A stretch of DNA of 64,000 nt from RYN-230 sp963717125 (GCA_963717125.1 CAVQVG010000008.1:124001-188000); one strand, 5' to 3'. Positions 50,689-59,041 are shown, numbered from the stretch's first letter. Notes: generated from the letters alone by a model not told the origin. Program-made: numbers and translations.

Positions 50689-50725
50689 GGTAACACGGCG
50701 GTAGTGCTGTTACTGCTGTGTAACC
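50689..50725. promoter_or_regulatory. GTAAC repeats in the divergent promoter of exporter and two-component genes
   Basis: GTAAC occurs at 50690-50694 and 50720-50724 in the same direction, 30 bases apart, with an inverted GTTAC at 50709-50713. This lies in the 174-base gap between the lipoprotein (minus) and the OmpR regulator (plus). Spaced short repeats of this kind suit an OmpR-class dimer. Inferred. Confidence 0.4.
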
Positions 50726-50814
50726 GCTGGTCGGGCATCCTGGAAGCTGCGAAACACCAGCTCAGCGGCATGCCCAGCAGCGGCCGCCGACGATGCGGCC
50801 CAAGGGAGGGGCGA

Positions 50815-51465
50815 ATGAGGGTCCTGCTGGTCGAGGATCACGCCAAGCTCGCCACCACACTGGCGAGAGGGCTGCGCCGGGAAGGCATGGCCGTCAACGT
50901 GGTCTTCGACGGCGAGGATGCCCTGGCCCATGTCGCCGCGACGGACTACGACGTCGTGGTGCTCGACCGCGACCTGCCTCGCGTGCACGGCGACGACGTC
51001 TGCCGGACGCTCGTCGCCGACCGGCACCACAGCCGGATCCTGATGCTGACCGCGGCGCGAACGATCAGCGACCGGGTGGAAGGCCTCGGCCTGGGCGCGG
51101 ATGACTACCTGCCCAAGCCGTTCGCCTTCGCCGAGCTGGTGGCCCGCATCCACGCCCTCAGCCGCCGCTCCTCCCCCTCGCTGCCGCCGATCCTGGTCCA
51201 CGGTGACCTCTGCCTCGATCCCGCCCGCCGGGTCGCCACCCGGGCGGGCAAGCCCCTCGCGCTCACCCCCAAGGAGTTCGCCGTCCTCGAACGCCTGCTC
51301 GCCGCCCAGGGCCGTGTGCTCACCGTCGGAGACCTGCTCGACGGAGTGTGGGACGAGATGGCGGACCCGTTCACCAAGACCGTCAAGATCACCGTCAGCC
51401 GCCTGCGCGCCAAGCTCGGAGACCCTCCGGTCATCGAGACCGTGCCCCCCGGATATCGGATCTGA
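50815..51465 (+). CDS. OmpR-family response regulator
   Basis: A 216-residue regulator. The receiver has Glu7/Asp8 (VEDH), phospho-acceptor Asp51 (VVVLDRDLP) and the Lys of YLPKPF. The C-terminal winged helix (about 125-216) has LALTPKEFAVLERLLAAQGR and TVKITVSRLRAKLG. GGGAGGGG precedes ATG 50815; the frame is open earlier but this start matches the receiver. It is followed one base later by its kinase. The divergent MacAB-like operon is the likely target, as in peptide-antibiotic sensing modules. Confidence 0.94.
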   Translation: MRVLLVEDHAKLATTLARGLRREGMAVNVVFDGEDALAHVAATDYDVVVLDRDLPRVHGDDVCRTLVADRHHSRILMLTAARTISDRVEGLGLGADDYLPKPFAFAELVARIHALSRRSSPSLPPILVHGDLCLDPARRVATRAGKPLALTPKEFAVLERLLAAQGRVLTVGDLLDGVWDEMADPFTKTVKITVSRLRAKLGDPPVIETVPPGYRI

Positions 51466-51466
51466 T

Positions 51467-52870
51467 ATGGCGACGCCCGTGATCCGGCAGCTCACCTTGG
51501 CCCGCTCCCGGCTGCGGCGACCGCGGCGCACCGTGCGGTTCCGGCTGACAGTTCTCTACAGCAGCCTCTTCCTCATCGCGGGGGCCTGCTTGCTGGCCAT
51601 CACCTACCTGCTGGTCGATCGCTCCACGGCTACCGCGTTGTTCGTGAGCGGCAAAGGCGGAGAGGAAATCGCCGTCAAAGGATCGCCCGCAGGGCCGTCC
51701 CACCAGTCGAGCCCGCAGCTCCGTAACCACAGCCCCACCGCTCACCAGGTGCAGATCGCCCGTCAGCTCAGCGCACAGGCGGCCGCCCAGCACGCCCAGG
51801 ATCTCCACCAGCTCCTCACCCAGTCCGGCATCGCACTCGCCATCATGGCTGCCCTCGCCATCGTGTGTGGCTGGCTTATGGCGGGCCGCGTGCTGCGGCC
51901 GCTCCGGACAATGACGGCCGCTACCCAGCAGATCACCGAGCGCAACCTGCACGAGCGGCTCGCCCTTCCCGGCCCGGGCGACGAAATCAAGCACCTCGCC
52001 GACACGATCGACGGCCTGCTCGCCCGGCTCGAGGCGGCCTTCGAGGCGCAGCGTCACTTCGTCGCCAGCGCCTCCCACGAGCTGCGGACGCCTCGGACCC
52101 TCGACCGCGCCCTTCTGGAGATCGCCCTGGCCGATCCCAGCGCGACCGCCGAGGAGCTGCGGGTCACGTGCGAAGAACTGCTGGCGTCCGGGGAACAGCA
52201 AGAACGGCTCATGGAAGCCCTCCTCACCCTGGCCAGCAGCGAGCGGGGCCTCGACCGGCACGACCCGTTCGACCTGGCAGCGGTCACCGGGCGGGCCCTC
52301 TCGATGTTTCGCGCCGAGGCCGACCGCCAGGGATTGCAGGCGAGTTTCTCGCTCGGCCATGCCGACGTGGTCGGCAACCCAGACCTCGTCGAGCGCATGG
52401 CCGCCAACCTGGTGGACAATGCGATCCGCCACAACGTGCCAGGAGGCCGCCTGGACGTGCGCACGGAAACCAGGTACCAGCACTCCGTCCTGACGGTGTC
52501 CAACACAGGTCCGCTGGTGCCCGAAGACCAGGCTGAACGGCTCTTCCAGCCGTTCCAGCGACTCGGCGGTGAGCGGGCTACTCACCCTGATGGTCACGGG
52601 CTCGGGCTGTCCATTGTCCGCGCGATAGCCACCGCCCATGACGCTGGCCTGAAGGTCCGGCTGCGCCCGGGCGGCGGGCTCCACGTGCAGGTGCACTTCC
52701 CAGCGCCGCGGCCGGGCGCGAACGCCCACCGCGACGGCGGCATGCCGACCAGTACGCAAGACCGGCCGCGACGCATATCCTGTTCGCCGATCGCGAGATA
52801 TGACGCCGCCCAGCCCAAGCAAGCACCCGCTGTTATGGGCACCCAGACCTGTAAAAGCAATCACGAGTAG
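51467..52870 (+). CDS. Sensor histidine kinase (HisKA type)
   Basis: A 467-residue kinase. Two transmembrane helices (about 27-50 and 120-139) flank a short extracytoplasmic loop of about 70 residues. A HAMP domain follows (RVLRPLRTMTAATQQITERN) and a HisKA domain with His204 in ASHELRTPRTLDRALLE. The position after ELRTP is normally Leu but is Arg210 here. HATPase motifs are N (NLVDNAIRHN) and G2 (GHGLGLSIVRAIA). The start is one base after the regulator stop. About 50 residues past the ATPase domain are unrelated tail. It should control the adjacent OmpR regulator. Confidence 0.92.
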   Translation: MATPVIRQLTLARSRLRRPRRTVRFRLTVLYSSLFLIAGACLLAITYLLVDRSTATALFVSGKGGEEIAVKGSPAGPSHQSSPQLRNHSPTAHQVQIARQLSAQAAAQHAQDLHQLLTQSGIALAIMAALAIVCGWLMAGRVLRPLRTMTAATQQITERNLHERLALPGPGDEIKHLADTIDGLLARLEAAFEAQRHFVASASHELRTPRTLDRALLEIALADPSATAEELRVTCEELLASGEQQERLMEALLTLASSERGLDRHDPFDLAAVTGRALSMFRAEADRQGLQASFSLGHADVVGNPDLVERMAANLVDNAIRHNVPGGRLDVRTETRYQHSVLTVSNTGPLVPEDQAERLFQPFQRLGGERATHPDGHGLGLSIVRAIATAHDAGLKVRLRPGGGLHVQVHFPAPRPGANAHRDGGMPTSTQDRPRRISCSPIARYDAAQPKQAPAVMGTQTCKSNHE

Positions 52871-52900
52871 CGAGGTGGGCCATGACCGGGGCTGCTCCCG

Positions 52901-53314
52901 TTACTGAGGCGACACGACGGGCGGCGGAAAGGCGCGAGTCCCATTCGCGGCTGACGGCTGGGTGAGTTCCGCCACCTGGCCATCGGCGGTGATGTGCCGC
53001 CAGCTTGTCTGCCAGTCCGGCAGATCCGCGCTGGCCTGCTCCCAGTCGGCGAACGTCGCCTCGTCGCAGAAATGGTCCAGGCGCTGGCTGATGCCCCGGT
53101 GCGGCTCGCTGTTCACAAAGGCCAGCATGGGGCGGCGTTCTTGCCAGGCACTAACGGTCCACCAGGCATTGTCGGCGTCGGCCAGCGCGTCTGCGCCGAG
53201 GTTACCGTCGGACTTCTGCGCCTGTTCGATCGCGGCGACCGCAGCCGTGAAGAACTCATCCAGCAGCGCCGGGTCCTTCAGCCGCAGCCTGGTCACGACG
53301 ATTACTGGCATCAC
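52901..53314 (-). CDS. Antibiotic biosynthesis monooxygenase (ABM)-like protein
   Basis: A 137-residue protein with a ferredoxin-like fold pattern: MPVIVVTRLRLKDPALLDEF, then ALADADNAWWTVSAWQERRP and MLAFVNSEPHRGISQRLDHF, matching ABM/DUF3291-type proteins. GTG 53314 or ATG 53311 may be the start; GAGGGGG lies just upstream. It is convergent with the kinase gene. ABM proteins act in quinone or haem oxidation or simply bind small molecules; the role here is unknown. Confidence 0.75.
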   Translation of the reverse strand: MMPVIVVTRLRLKDPALLDEFFTAAVAAIEQAQKSDGNLGADALADADNAWWTVSAWQERRPMLAFVNSEPHRGISQRLDHFCDEATFADWEQASADLPDWQTSWRHITADGQVAELTQPSAANGTRAFPPPVVSPQ

Positions 53315-53418
53315 GATCCCCCTCGCCCGCTCACCGGCATCCGGCCGGTGCGCTCACCCCGGCGCTGACCTGGGTCACCGGGCCCACGATACTGGCCGAT
53401 AGGCCGACGAAGGGAGCC

Positions 53419-53808
53419 GTGGCCATAGACAAGAAAGGATTCTTCCGGACGGTAGCGGAGCGAACCGGCCTGTCACGCGAGGAATCGGCGGACGTCACCC
53501 GGGCGGTACTGGAGGGCCTCGGAGACCAGCTGAGCGACGGCGAGACGAGGCGGCTGGCCGCGGACCTCCCCGACCTGGCCGGGCAGGTGCAGGTCCGGCG
53601 GCGGCGCCGGAAAGAGGCACACCCGATCCGGCTCATCGACTTCATCAGGAAGGTGAGCCAGCGCACGGGGGTAACCGAGGACGATGCCCGCGCGGGCGCC
53701 GCCGCCGTCCTCGCCGTGCTGCGCGAGACGCTGGGCGAGGAGGGATACCGCCATCTCACCGGGCAGCTTCCCGCGGCGTACGCCGGGCTGGTGCAGGCGG
53801 CCGGCTGA
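53419..53808 (+). CDS. DUF2267 family protein
   Basis: A 129-residue all-helical protein built of two similar halves: FFRTVAERTGLSREESADVT with VLEGLGDQLSDGETRRLAAD, and FIRKVSQRTGVTEDDARAGA with VLRETLGEEGYRHLTGQLP. This is the DUF2267 pattern. GTG 53419 follows AGGGAG. Family members are common near stress genes in actinomycetes, with no proven biochemical role. Confidence 0.85.
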   Translation: MAIDKKGFFRTVAERTGLSREESADVTRAVLEGLGDQLSDGETRRLAADLPDLAGQVQVRRRRRKEAHPIRLIDFIRKVSQRTGVTEDDARAGAAAVLAVLRETLGEEGYRHLTGQLPAAYAGLVQAAG

Positions 53809-53860
53809 GCGCGGCGGGCTGCAGGTCGGCGCGTCCGCACCGCACTCGTAGCCTTGTCGG

Positions 53861-55216
53861 GTGGCAGCGGCTGAGGCTTACCGGGAGCTGGGGGAGGCGG
53901 GCTGGGCCTGGGTGCTGGGCCAGGTCCAGGACGATGCCGGCCCCTGGCTGCCGGAGGAGGTGCCCGAAGCTGGCCCCCCGGCCCGGCCGGGCCAGGACCG
54001 TGACTCGCTGTACGCCGGGATCGGCGGGCTGGCGCCGGTGCTGGCCGAGATCCGTCAGTTCCGCGCGCTGACCGGCGCCGAGCAGTCGCTGGCGGCCGGG
54101 ATCGTGGCGCGGTTGCTGGCTGGGCTGCCGGCCCGGACCGAGCCGTCGCTGTATCTCGGGCTGGCTGGGGACGTGACCGCGCTGAAGCTGCTCGCCCCGG
54201 ATCGTGAGCAGGCCGCGCTGGCCCGGCTGGCGGAGCTGGCGACTCCGCGGGGCTGGAACACCACGCTGGAGATCGAGCCGGGGTCGGTGGCGCCAGTGAC
54301 GGACCTGGTGCAAGGCAGCGCGGGTGTGGTGCTGGCCGCGGTCTGGGCCGGCGGTGCGCGTGCCCACGGCATCGCGGCGGCCGGTGGCGACGCTCTGCTG
54401 CACGCGGCCGACCAGGTCGGGGACGGCCTGGACTGGGTCATGCTGCCGCGATGGCCGTCGCGGATGCCGAACTACTCGCACGGCACCGCGGGGGTGGCCA
54501 CCGCGCTGGCCATCGCCGGGGCGGCGCTCGGCCGGGCCGACTTTGTCGCGGCCGCCGAGCGCGGCGCGCGGCACCTGCTGGCCGTGGGCTCACTGGATGA
54601 GGACGGGTTTGTCGTCCCCCACACCCTGCCGTATTCCACCCGGGGCGTGGACCCGGTGACCTTCGGCTGGTGCCATGGACCGGCCGGGACCTCGCAGCTG
54701 TTCGCGGCCCTGGCCGCGGCCGGGGTGGACAGGGTCGCCGGGCGGCCGGTGACGTGGCTGCGGCAACGGTGCCTGGACGCGGTCCTGGCCTCCGGTGTGC
54801 CACGGCGGATCCGGCCGGGTTTCTGGGACAACGACGGCCGGTGCTGCGGCACCGCGGGAGTGGGGGATGTGCTGCTCGACGCGGCGCAGGACGGCACCGG
54901 CCAGGTCCAGGCCGGCCTGCAGGCGGCCCGGACGATGGCCGACGCGCTCGTCGAGCGCGCCCTCCGCGACCGGGCCGGGGCGTGCTGGCGGTTCACCGAG
55001 CATCGCCGCCGCCCGCCGCTGCTGCCGCCCGGCACCTCATGGATGCAGGGTGCGGCCGGGATCGCCGCCTTCCTGCTCCGGCTAGCCCGGGTCCTGGAAC
55101 ACGGGCTCGACGCCCCGGTCGTCGATCGCCCGGACCAGTGGTGGGCCGTGCCAGCTCCGCTCCGCACGGTGCGCACCGGCGGCAGCGAGGCGCTGCGATG
55201 GCTGGCCCCGGGCTAG
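53861..55216 (+). CDS. Orphan LanC-like protein
   Basis: A 451-residue (alpha/alpha)-barrel protein with seven Gly-rich turns: YAGIGG, YLGLAG, VQGSAG, YSHGTAG, WCHGPAG, CCGTAG and MQGAAG. These match LanC lanthionine cyclases and eukaryotic LanCL. Zinc ligands in LanC are Cys, Cys, His; here they would be Cys271 (FGWCHG) and Cys328 with Cys329 (GRCCGTAG), the last replacing the usual His. No LanB/LanM dehydratase, precursor peptide or protease is nearby, so it is not part of a visible lantipeptide cluster. It may add thiols to dehydroamino acids, as proposed for LanCL. GTG 53861 starts it. Confidence 0.85.
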   Translation: MAAAEAYRELGEAGWAWVLGQVQDDAGPWLPEEVPEAGPPARPGQDRDSLYAGIGGLAPVLAEIRQFRALTGAEQSLAAGIVARLLAGLPARTEPSLYLGLAGDVTALKLLAPDREQAALARLAELATPRGWNTTLEIEPGSVAPVTDLVQGSAGVVLAAVWAGGARAHGIAAAGGDALLHAADQVGDGLDWVMLPRWPSRMPNYSHGTAGVATALAIAGAALGRADFVAAAERGARHLLAVGSLDEDGFVVPHTLPYSTRGVDPVTFGWCHGPAGTSQLFAALAAAGVDRVAGRPVTWLRQRCLDAVLASGVPRRIRPGFWDNDGRCCGTAGVGDVLLDAAQDGTGQVQAGLQAARTMADALVERALRDRAGACWRFTEHRRRPPLLPPGTSWMQGAAGIAAFLLRLARVLEHGLDAPVVDRPDQWWAVPAPLRTVRTGGSEALRWLAPG

Positions 55217-55233
55217 CCCTGGGCTAGCCCGGG
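55207..55233. terminator. 13-base palindromic arms between convergent genes
   Basis: CCCGGGCTAGCCC (55207-55219) and GGGCTAGCCCGGG (55221-55233) are exact complements with one base between them. The LanC-like stop codon is inside the left arm and the FKBP stop is nine bases beyond the right arm. This is probably a bidirectional terminator. Confidence 0.65.
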
Positions 55234-55241
55234 CAACTCGA

Positions 55242-55613
55242 TCAGACCGCGACCAGGTCGCAGACGAAGATGAGGGTCTCGCCGGGCGCGATCGCGTTCC
55301 CGGCGCCGCGGTCCCCGTAGGCCAGGCCCGGCGGGATGACCAGTTGCCGCCGGCCGCCGACCTTCATGCCCTGCACGCCCTGGTCCCAGCCGGCGATGAC
55401 CTGCCCGGCGCCGAGCCGGAACGACAGCGGTTCGCCCCGGTCCCAGCTCGCGTCGAATTCTTCGCCGCTCGAGTAGGCGACCCCGACGTAGTGCACCTGG
55501 ACGCTGTCGCCCGCGCTGGCCGTCGGGCCCTGGCCTTCCCAGATGTCGGTGATCTCCAATTCGGCGGGCGGCTCGCCGCCGGGAAAGTCGATCTCTGGTT
55601 TGCCGGCGCTCAT
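55242..55613 (-). CDS. FKBP-type peptidyl-prolyl isomerase
   Basis: A 123-residue single-domain FKBP: VQVHYVGVAYSSGEEFDASW, the active-site segment GQVIAGWDQGVQGMKVGGRR, then IPPGLAYGDRGAG and LIFVCDLVAV. The family's conserved Tyr, Phe, Asp, Trp, Tyr and Phe positions are present. There is no signal peptide, so it is a cytosolic foldase. AAAGAGG precedes ATG 55613. Convergent with the LanC-like gene. Confidence 0.93.
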   Translation of the reverse strand: MSAGKPEIDFPGGEPPAELEITDIWEGQGPTASAGDSVQVHYVGVAYSSGEEFDASWDRGEPLSFRLGAGQVIAGWDQGVQGMKVGGRRQLVIPPGLAYGDRGAGNAIAPGETLIFVCDLVAV

Positions 55614-55701
55614 CGTGCCTCTTTCCGTAGCTCTGTTTCCGCGCGCTGACCCGGCCAGCCATGCGGCTGCCCGGGCTGAGCCCGTTCCGTCTCGGGCAAG
55701 G

Positions 55702-56295
55702 CTATGCCGCCCGCACCGGCCTCTGCTCAGAGCCCCCGGGAGACGCCCGGCATGGCCGGGTAAGTGGCAACCGAGAACTCTGCGGCCCGGTGGCGGGTAG
55801 GTCCGGCGCCAGATGGAGGGCCGGGCGCTGCCGCTGGCCGCCGGACAGCGCTGAGGGCAGGTGACCGGCCCGGTCGGCGAGCCCGATCCGCTCCAGCAGT
55901 TCCGCCGCCCGCTGGCGGGCTGCGCGCGGCGAGCGCCCGGCCAGCAGCGCGGGCAGCTCGACGTTCTCGGCGGCGGTCAGCTCCTCCATCAGGTGGAACG
56001 CCTGGAAGACGAAGCCGACCGCGCCTCGCCGCAGCCGGGCCAGGCCCTTCTCATCCATCTTGTCGAGGCGGCGCCCATCCAGCCACGCCTCCCCGCCCGA
56101 GGCCCGGTCGAGCCCGCCGAGCAGGTGCAGCAGCGTGGACTTCCCGCAGCCGCTCGGCCCCATCACCGCCAGCGCCTCGCCCCTGGCGACGTCGAGGTCG
56201 ACCCCGTTGACGGCGCGCACCAGCCCTTCATTCTTGCCGTAGTCCTTGCGCAACCCCCGGGCCCGCAGGACAGGCGCGGAATCGGTGCCGCTCAT
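55702..56295 (-). pseudogene. Truncated MacB/LolD-type ABC ATPase
   Basis: Begins normally: ATG 56295 overlaps the PadR stop (ATGA), Walker A is GPSGCGKST (46-54), the Q loop is in FVFQAFHLMEELT and the signature LSGGQRQR is near 149-156. Right after it the sequence loses homology (PALHLAPDLPATGPQ...), so Walker B, the D loop and the switch His are missing, as is the FtsX-type permease that normally follows. This is a 3' deletion remnant of a PadR-controlled exporter. It should be unable to hydrolyse ATP. Confidence 0.8.
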
Positions 56296-56846
56296 GATGC
56301 ACTCCGCCGGCCGGTCCAGTTCGCCTCGCAAGCCTCCAGCCAGCGCAGGTCAGCCTGCAGTCGCAGCACCATGCCCTCCAGCAGCAGCGCGGCGTCGGAG
56401 TGATCCGGCTCCGCCATCGCGGCCCGCTGAACATCCCGCAGCCGTCTCAGCAGCTCGCGGCGCTGCGTGTCCACGATCACGATGGGGTCAGCCAGCCTGG
56501 CCGCCCCGGCGGCGACCAGCTTCAGATGGAATTCGGCGAGGTCAGGCCGGGGCCAGCTCACCTCGGTGAGCCAGTCGGTGACTCGCTGCTGGCCAGCCGG
56601 GGTCAGCGCGTACACCTTCCGGTCCGGCCGATCCGGCGACCCTGGCGAACGCTCGCAGGTCACCAAGCCCGCCTTCTCCAGTCGGCCCAGGGTGACGTAG
56701 ATCTGACCGGCGTTCATCTCCTCGCCGAGCGGCCCGAGTGCCTCGCCCAGACGCCCCCGTAGCTGGTAGCCGTGCGATGGCTCCTTCGCCAGCATCGCCA
56801 GCACTACTTCCTGCTGCACGACTCCTCCTAGATAACCGTTATCCAT
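56292..56846 (-). CDS. PadR-family transcriptional regulator
   Basis: Up to 184 residues. The PadR winged helix (VVLAMLAKEPSHGYQLRGRL, MNAGQIYVTLGRLEKAGLV, then RKVYALTPAGQQRVTDWL) is followed by a helical dimerisation domain. ATG 56846 lies inside an 11-base inverted repeat and has no Shine-Dalgarno. GTG 56819 has GGAGGA just three bases before it and matches the usual PadR N terminus better. The first nine residues are thus doubtful, or the mRNA is nearly leaderless. The gene is coupled to the truncated ABC ATPase it presumably once repressed. Confidence 0.9.
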   Translation of the reverse strand: MDNGYLGGVVQQEVVLAMLAKEPSHGYQLRGRLGEALGPLGEEMNAGQIYVTLGRLEKAGLVTCERSPGSPDRPDRKVYALTPAGQQRVTDWLTEVSWPRPDLAEFHLKLVAAGAARLADPIVIVDTQRRELLRRLRDVQRAAMAEPDHSDAALLLEGMVLRLQADLRWLEACEANWTGRRSAS

Positions 56847-56861
56847 AATCTAACGGTTATC
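56831..56861. promoter_or_regulatory. 11-base perfect inverted repeat, PadR operator
   Basis: GATAACCGTTA (56831-56841) and TAACGGTTATC (56851-56861) are exact complements separated by nine bases. AT-rich arms of this length over the promoter and start region are typical of autoregulated PadR genes. A TAGATA-like -10 element lies in the distal arm on the minus strand. Confidence 0.75.
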
Positions 56862-57292
56862 TATGGGGCCGTCAACGGCCGTCCGCCATCCCACGCCCCT
56901 GGCGCATGCCGCTGCGGTGCAGGAGCGCAGGCAAGCATTCGCGTAGTTGGAATCCGGGCGGAGTCCCCAGTGGGGTGGGGTGGGGGCGCGGTTACCGGTC
57001 GGGCGGGGTGGCGCTGGCCTGGGGCAGCGCGGTGGCCAGGCGGGCGGTCCGGGCGGCCATGCCAGGGTGGCCGACGGTGCGGTCCCACCGCCGGCTGGTG
57101 TCCGCCTTGATCGCGTTCAGCTCGGTCAGCCGGGTCAGCGCGGTGTTCAGTGCGGTCGGCCCGAGGATCCGCGCGGCCAGTCGGCAGTCGAGCTGGGCAC
57201 AGCGCGGTGAGTTTGTGTCGCCGGCCACAAACTCACCGCGCAGCCAGTCCCCAGCCGTTCAACCCCGCGGCCCCGCCGTCTACCTGACTGGG
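56862..57292. other. Region between PadR and tannase-family gene; one doubtful small ORF
   Basis: The only candidate is a 78-codon minus-strand frame (56992-57228) encoding a basic helical peptide (LTELNAIKADTSRRWDRTVG near its middle). It has no clear ribosome-binding site or known family and may be the remnant of a larger gene. The rest is G-rich, non-repetitive sequence. Confidence 0.4.
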
Positions 57293-59041
57293 CTAGCGGT
57301 ACGAGTTGCTGGGCGAGAAGCTGCCCAGCCAGTCGATATGCGCGTTGAACGGCTGCGCGGGCAGCGCCGCGTGGTAACTGGACGCCAGGTCCACGTTGCC
57401 GGTTCCGTTGTAGGTGGCCATCAGCGGATAGGGGTAGGCGGGCAGCGACTGGACCGGGTCGGCCGCGGTTGGTGTCTGGGTGGTCAGCAGCGATGCGGGG
57501 GCGATGCCCTGCTCGGCCCACGCGATGACGGCGGTGAGGGCGTCGAAGGAGTTCGGGCCCTGCCCGCCCGAGCAGTGCGACATCCCCGGCATCAGGAACA
57601 GCCGGGCGAATTTCTGGGTCGCGGCCAGGCCGCCCATCTGGTCCTCGACGGCCTGGTAGTAGGCGATGGTGCCGATCGGGGAGATCGCCGGGTCGGCCAG
57701 CCCGTGGTACATGATGAGCTTGCCTCCGGCGTCCCGGAACGCGCTCAGGTCCGGGTTGGTGGCGTCGAAGGTGCTGCCGGTGGCGTTCATGATCTGGCGG
57801 AAGCCGGCCGCGGTGAACGGTACGTCGCTCAGGCCGAGCCGTGGGTCGATGCCCGGGTAGGCCAGGTACCTGATGGTGTTCAGCGCGATGCCCGGATCGA
57901 TAGTGCTGGCCGTGCTGCTGCCTGACGCGGGAACCACCCAGGGCAGCCAGTTGAGCTCCGAGCCGGGGACCTGCCAGCCTGGGTACATCAGCGTCCCCTG
58001 CGCGTCGCGCGGCCCTTCGTAGAGCTTGCGCACCACGGTGACCTGCGCCGCGGTCAGGCAGGAGGCCCCGGCGCCGTTGGCTGGGCACTGGATGCTGGCC
58101 GGGTTGAAATTGCACGTCATCGGGTCCATGACCAGGCCGTTGAGCTGGCCACAGGCCTTGACCACCGCGGCGTGCAGGATCGGGAGCTTGTCCGCGGTCA
58201 GGATGGGCTGCCCGTTCGGCCCCTGGTTGGCCAGCGCGTTCCACGACTGGTACCAGACGTTCAGCGGCTGGGTGATGCTGGCCGGCGCACCGGCCACGAT
58301 GCCGTTGAAGTCACGCGGGAACTGCTGCGCCTCCATCAGTCCCTCGTGACCGCCCTGGGAACAGCCGTCATAGAAGGAGTAGGACGGCGACGTCCCGTAG
58401 AAGATCTTGATCAGCTTCTTCATGAACACCGCGAGCAGGTGCTCGGAGAGGTGGCCGAAGTCCGCCCGGAGCTGGGCATCCGCGCCGAAGGTGGCGTCGA
58501 AGGCGGTCGTCCCGAAGTGCCCTTCGTTATCTGACGCCATGACGAACTGCCCGCTGGTCAGCGGCACGCAACCGGTGGCCTGCTGCGCCGCGATGCTCAC
58601 CGTGCCGCAGAACCCGCCGCAGCCGGTCTGCAGGTAGAGCTGGCGCCAGGTGCTGGTGGGCAGGAACGCCTCGAACTGCTCCTGGGGGGCGATGTTGCCG
58701 TGTACATCACACGCCGACCAGCCGCCCGGGGTGGCTGTGGTGCTGGCCGCGGAGGCGATCGAGACCGGGACGCCGGTCATCCCGGCCAGGTCGAGGGTGG
58801 CCAGCTGGCCGCAGGTGAGCGCGGGCTGGATCACACCGAGGCGGTTCGCCGGATTGGCCTGGGCGGCCTGGGCGGTGGCCGCGGTGTGCTGGGCGGTGGC
58901 CGCGGCGTGCTGGGCGGTGGCCGACGCCGGGCCAGCTAAGCAGACCGCCGCGGCCGCCACCGCGGTCAGGGCCAGCCAGGACAGCGGGCGTTTCAGCCCA
59001 GCCATACGTGTTCTCGCGGCAGTCAGCATGCGATCAGCCAT
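57293..59041 (-). CDS. Secreted tannase/feruloyl esterase-family hydrolase
   Basis: A 582-residue exoenzyme. Sec signal peptide (RPLSWLALTAVAAAAVCLAG), then a short Ala/Thr/Gln/His repeat (ATAQHAAATAQHTAATAQ) encoded by 24-base DNA repeats, then the hydrolase. The catalytic triad is Ser228, Asp450 (HGLADP) and His489. Cys227 and Cys490 directly adjoin Ser and His, the CS-D-HC arrangement special to this family. It cleaves feruloyl, galloyl or similar esters. With the two arabinofuranosidases it would fit breakdown of feruloylated arabinoxylan, although it is 17 kb away and no shared operator was seen. Confidence 0.9.
   Translation of the reverse strand: MADRMLTAARTRMAGLKRPLSWLALTAVAAAAVCLAGPASATAQHAAATAQHTAATAQAAQANPANRLGVIQPALTCGQLATLDLAGMTGVPVSIASAASTTATPGGWSACDVHGNIAPQEQFEAFLPTSTWRQLYLQTGCGGFCGTVSIAAQQATGCVPLTSGQFVMASDNEGHFGTTAFDATFGADAQLRADFGHLSEHLLAVFMKKLIKIFYGTSPSYSFYDGCSQGGHEGLMEAQQFPRDFNGIVAGAPASITQPLNVWYQSWNALANQGPNGQPILTADKLPILHAAVVKACGQLNGLVMDPMTCNFNPASIQCPANGAGASCLTAAQVTVVRKLYEGPRDAQGTLMYPGWQVPGSELNWLPWVVPASGSSTASTIDPGIALNTIRYLAYPGIDPRLGLSDVPFTAAGFRQIMNATGSTFDATNPDLSAFRDAGGKLIMYHGLADPAISPIGTIAYYQAVEDQMGGLAATQKFARLFLMPGMSHCSGGQGPNSFDALTAVIAWAEQGIAPASLLTTQTPTAADPVQSLPAYPYPLMATYNGTGNVDLASSYHAALPAQPFNAHIDWLGSFSPSNSYR

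Noticed and set aside
53861..55216. A lanthipeptide biosynthetic cluster around the LanC-like gene
   Set aside because: No LanB/LanM-type dehydratase, leader-containing peptide, or dedicated protease/transporter was found on either side; the nearby MacAB genes have their own regulator and no link to it.
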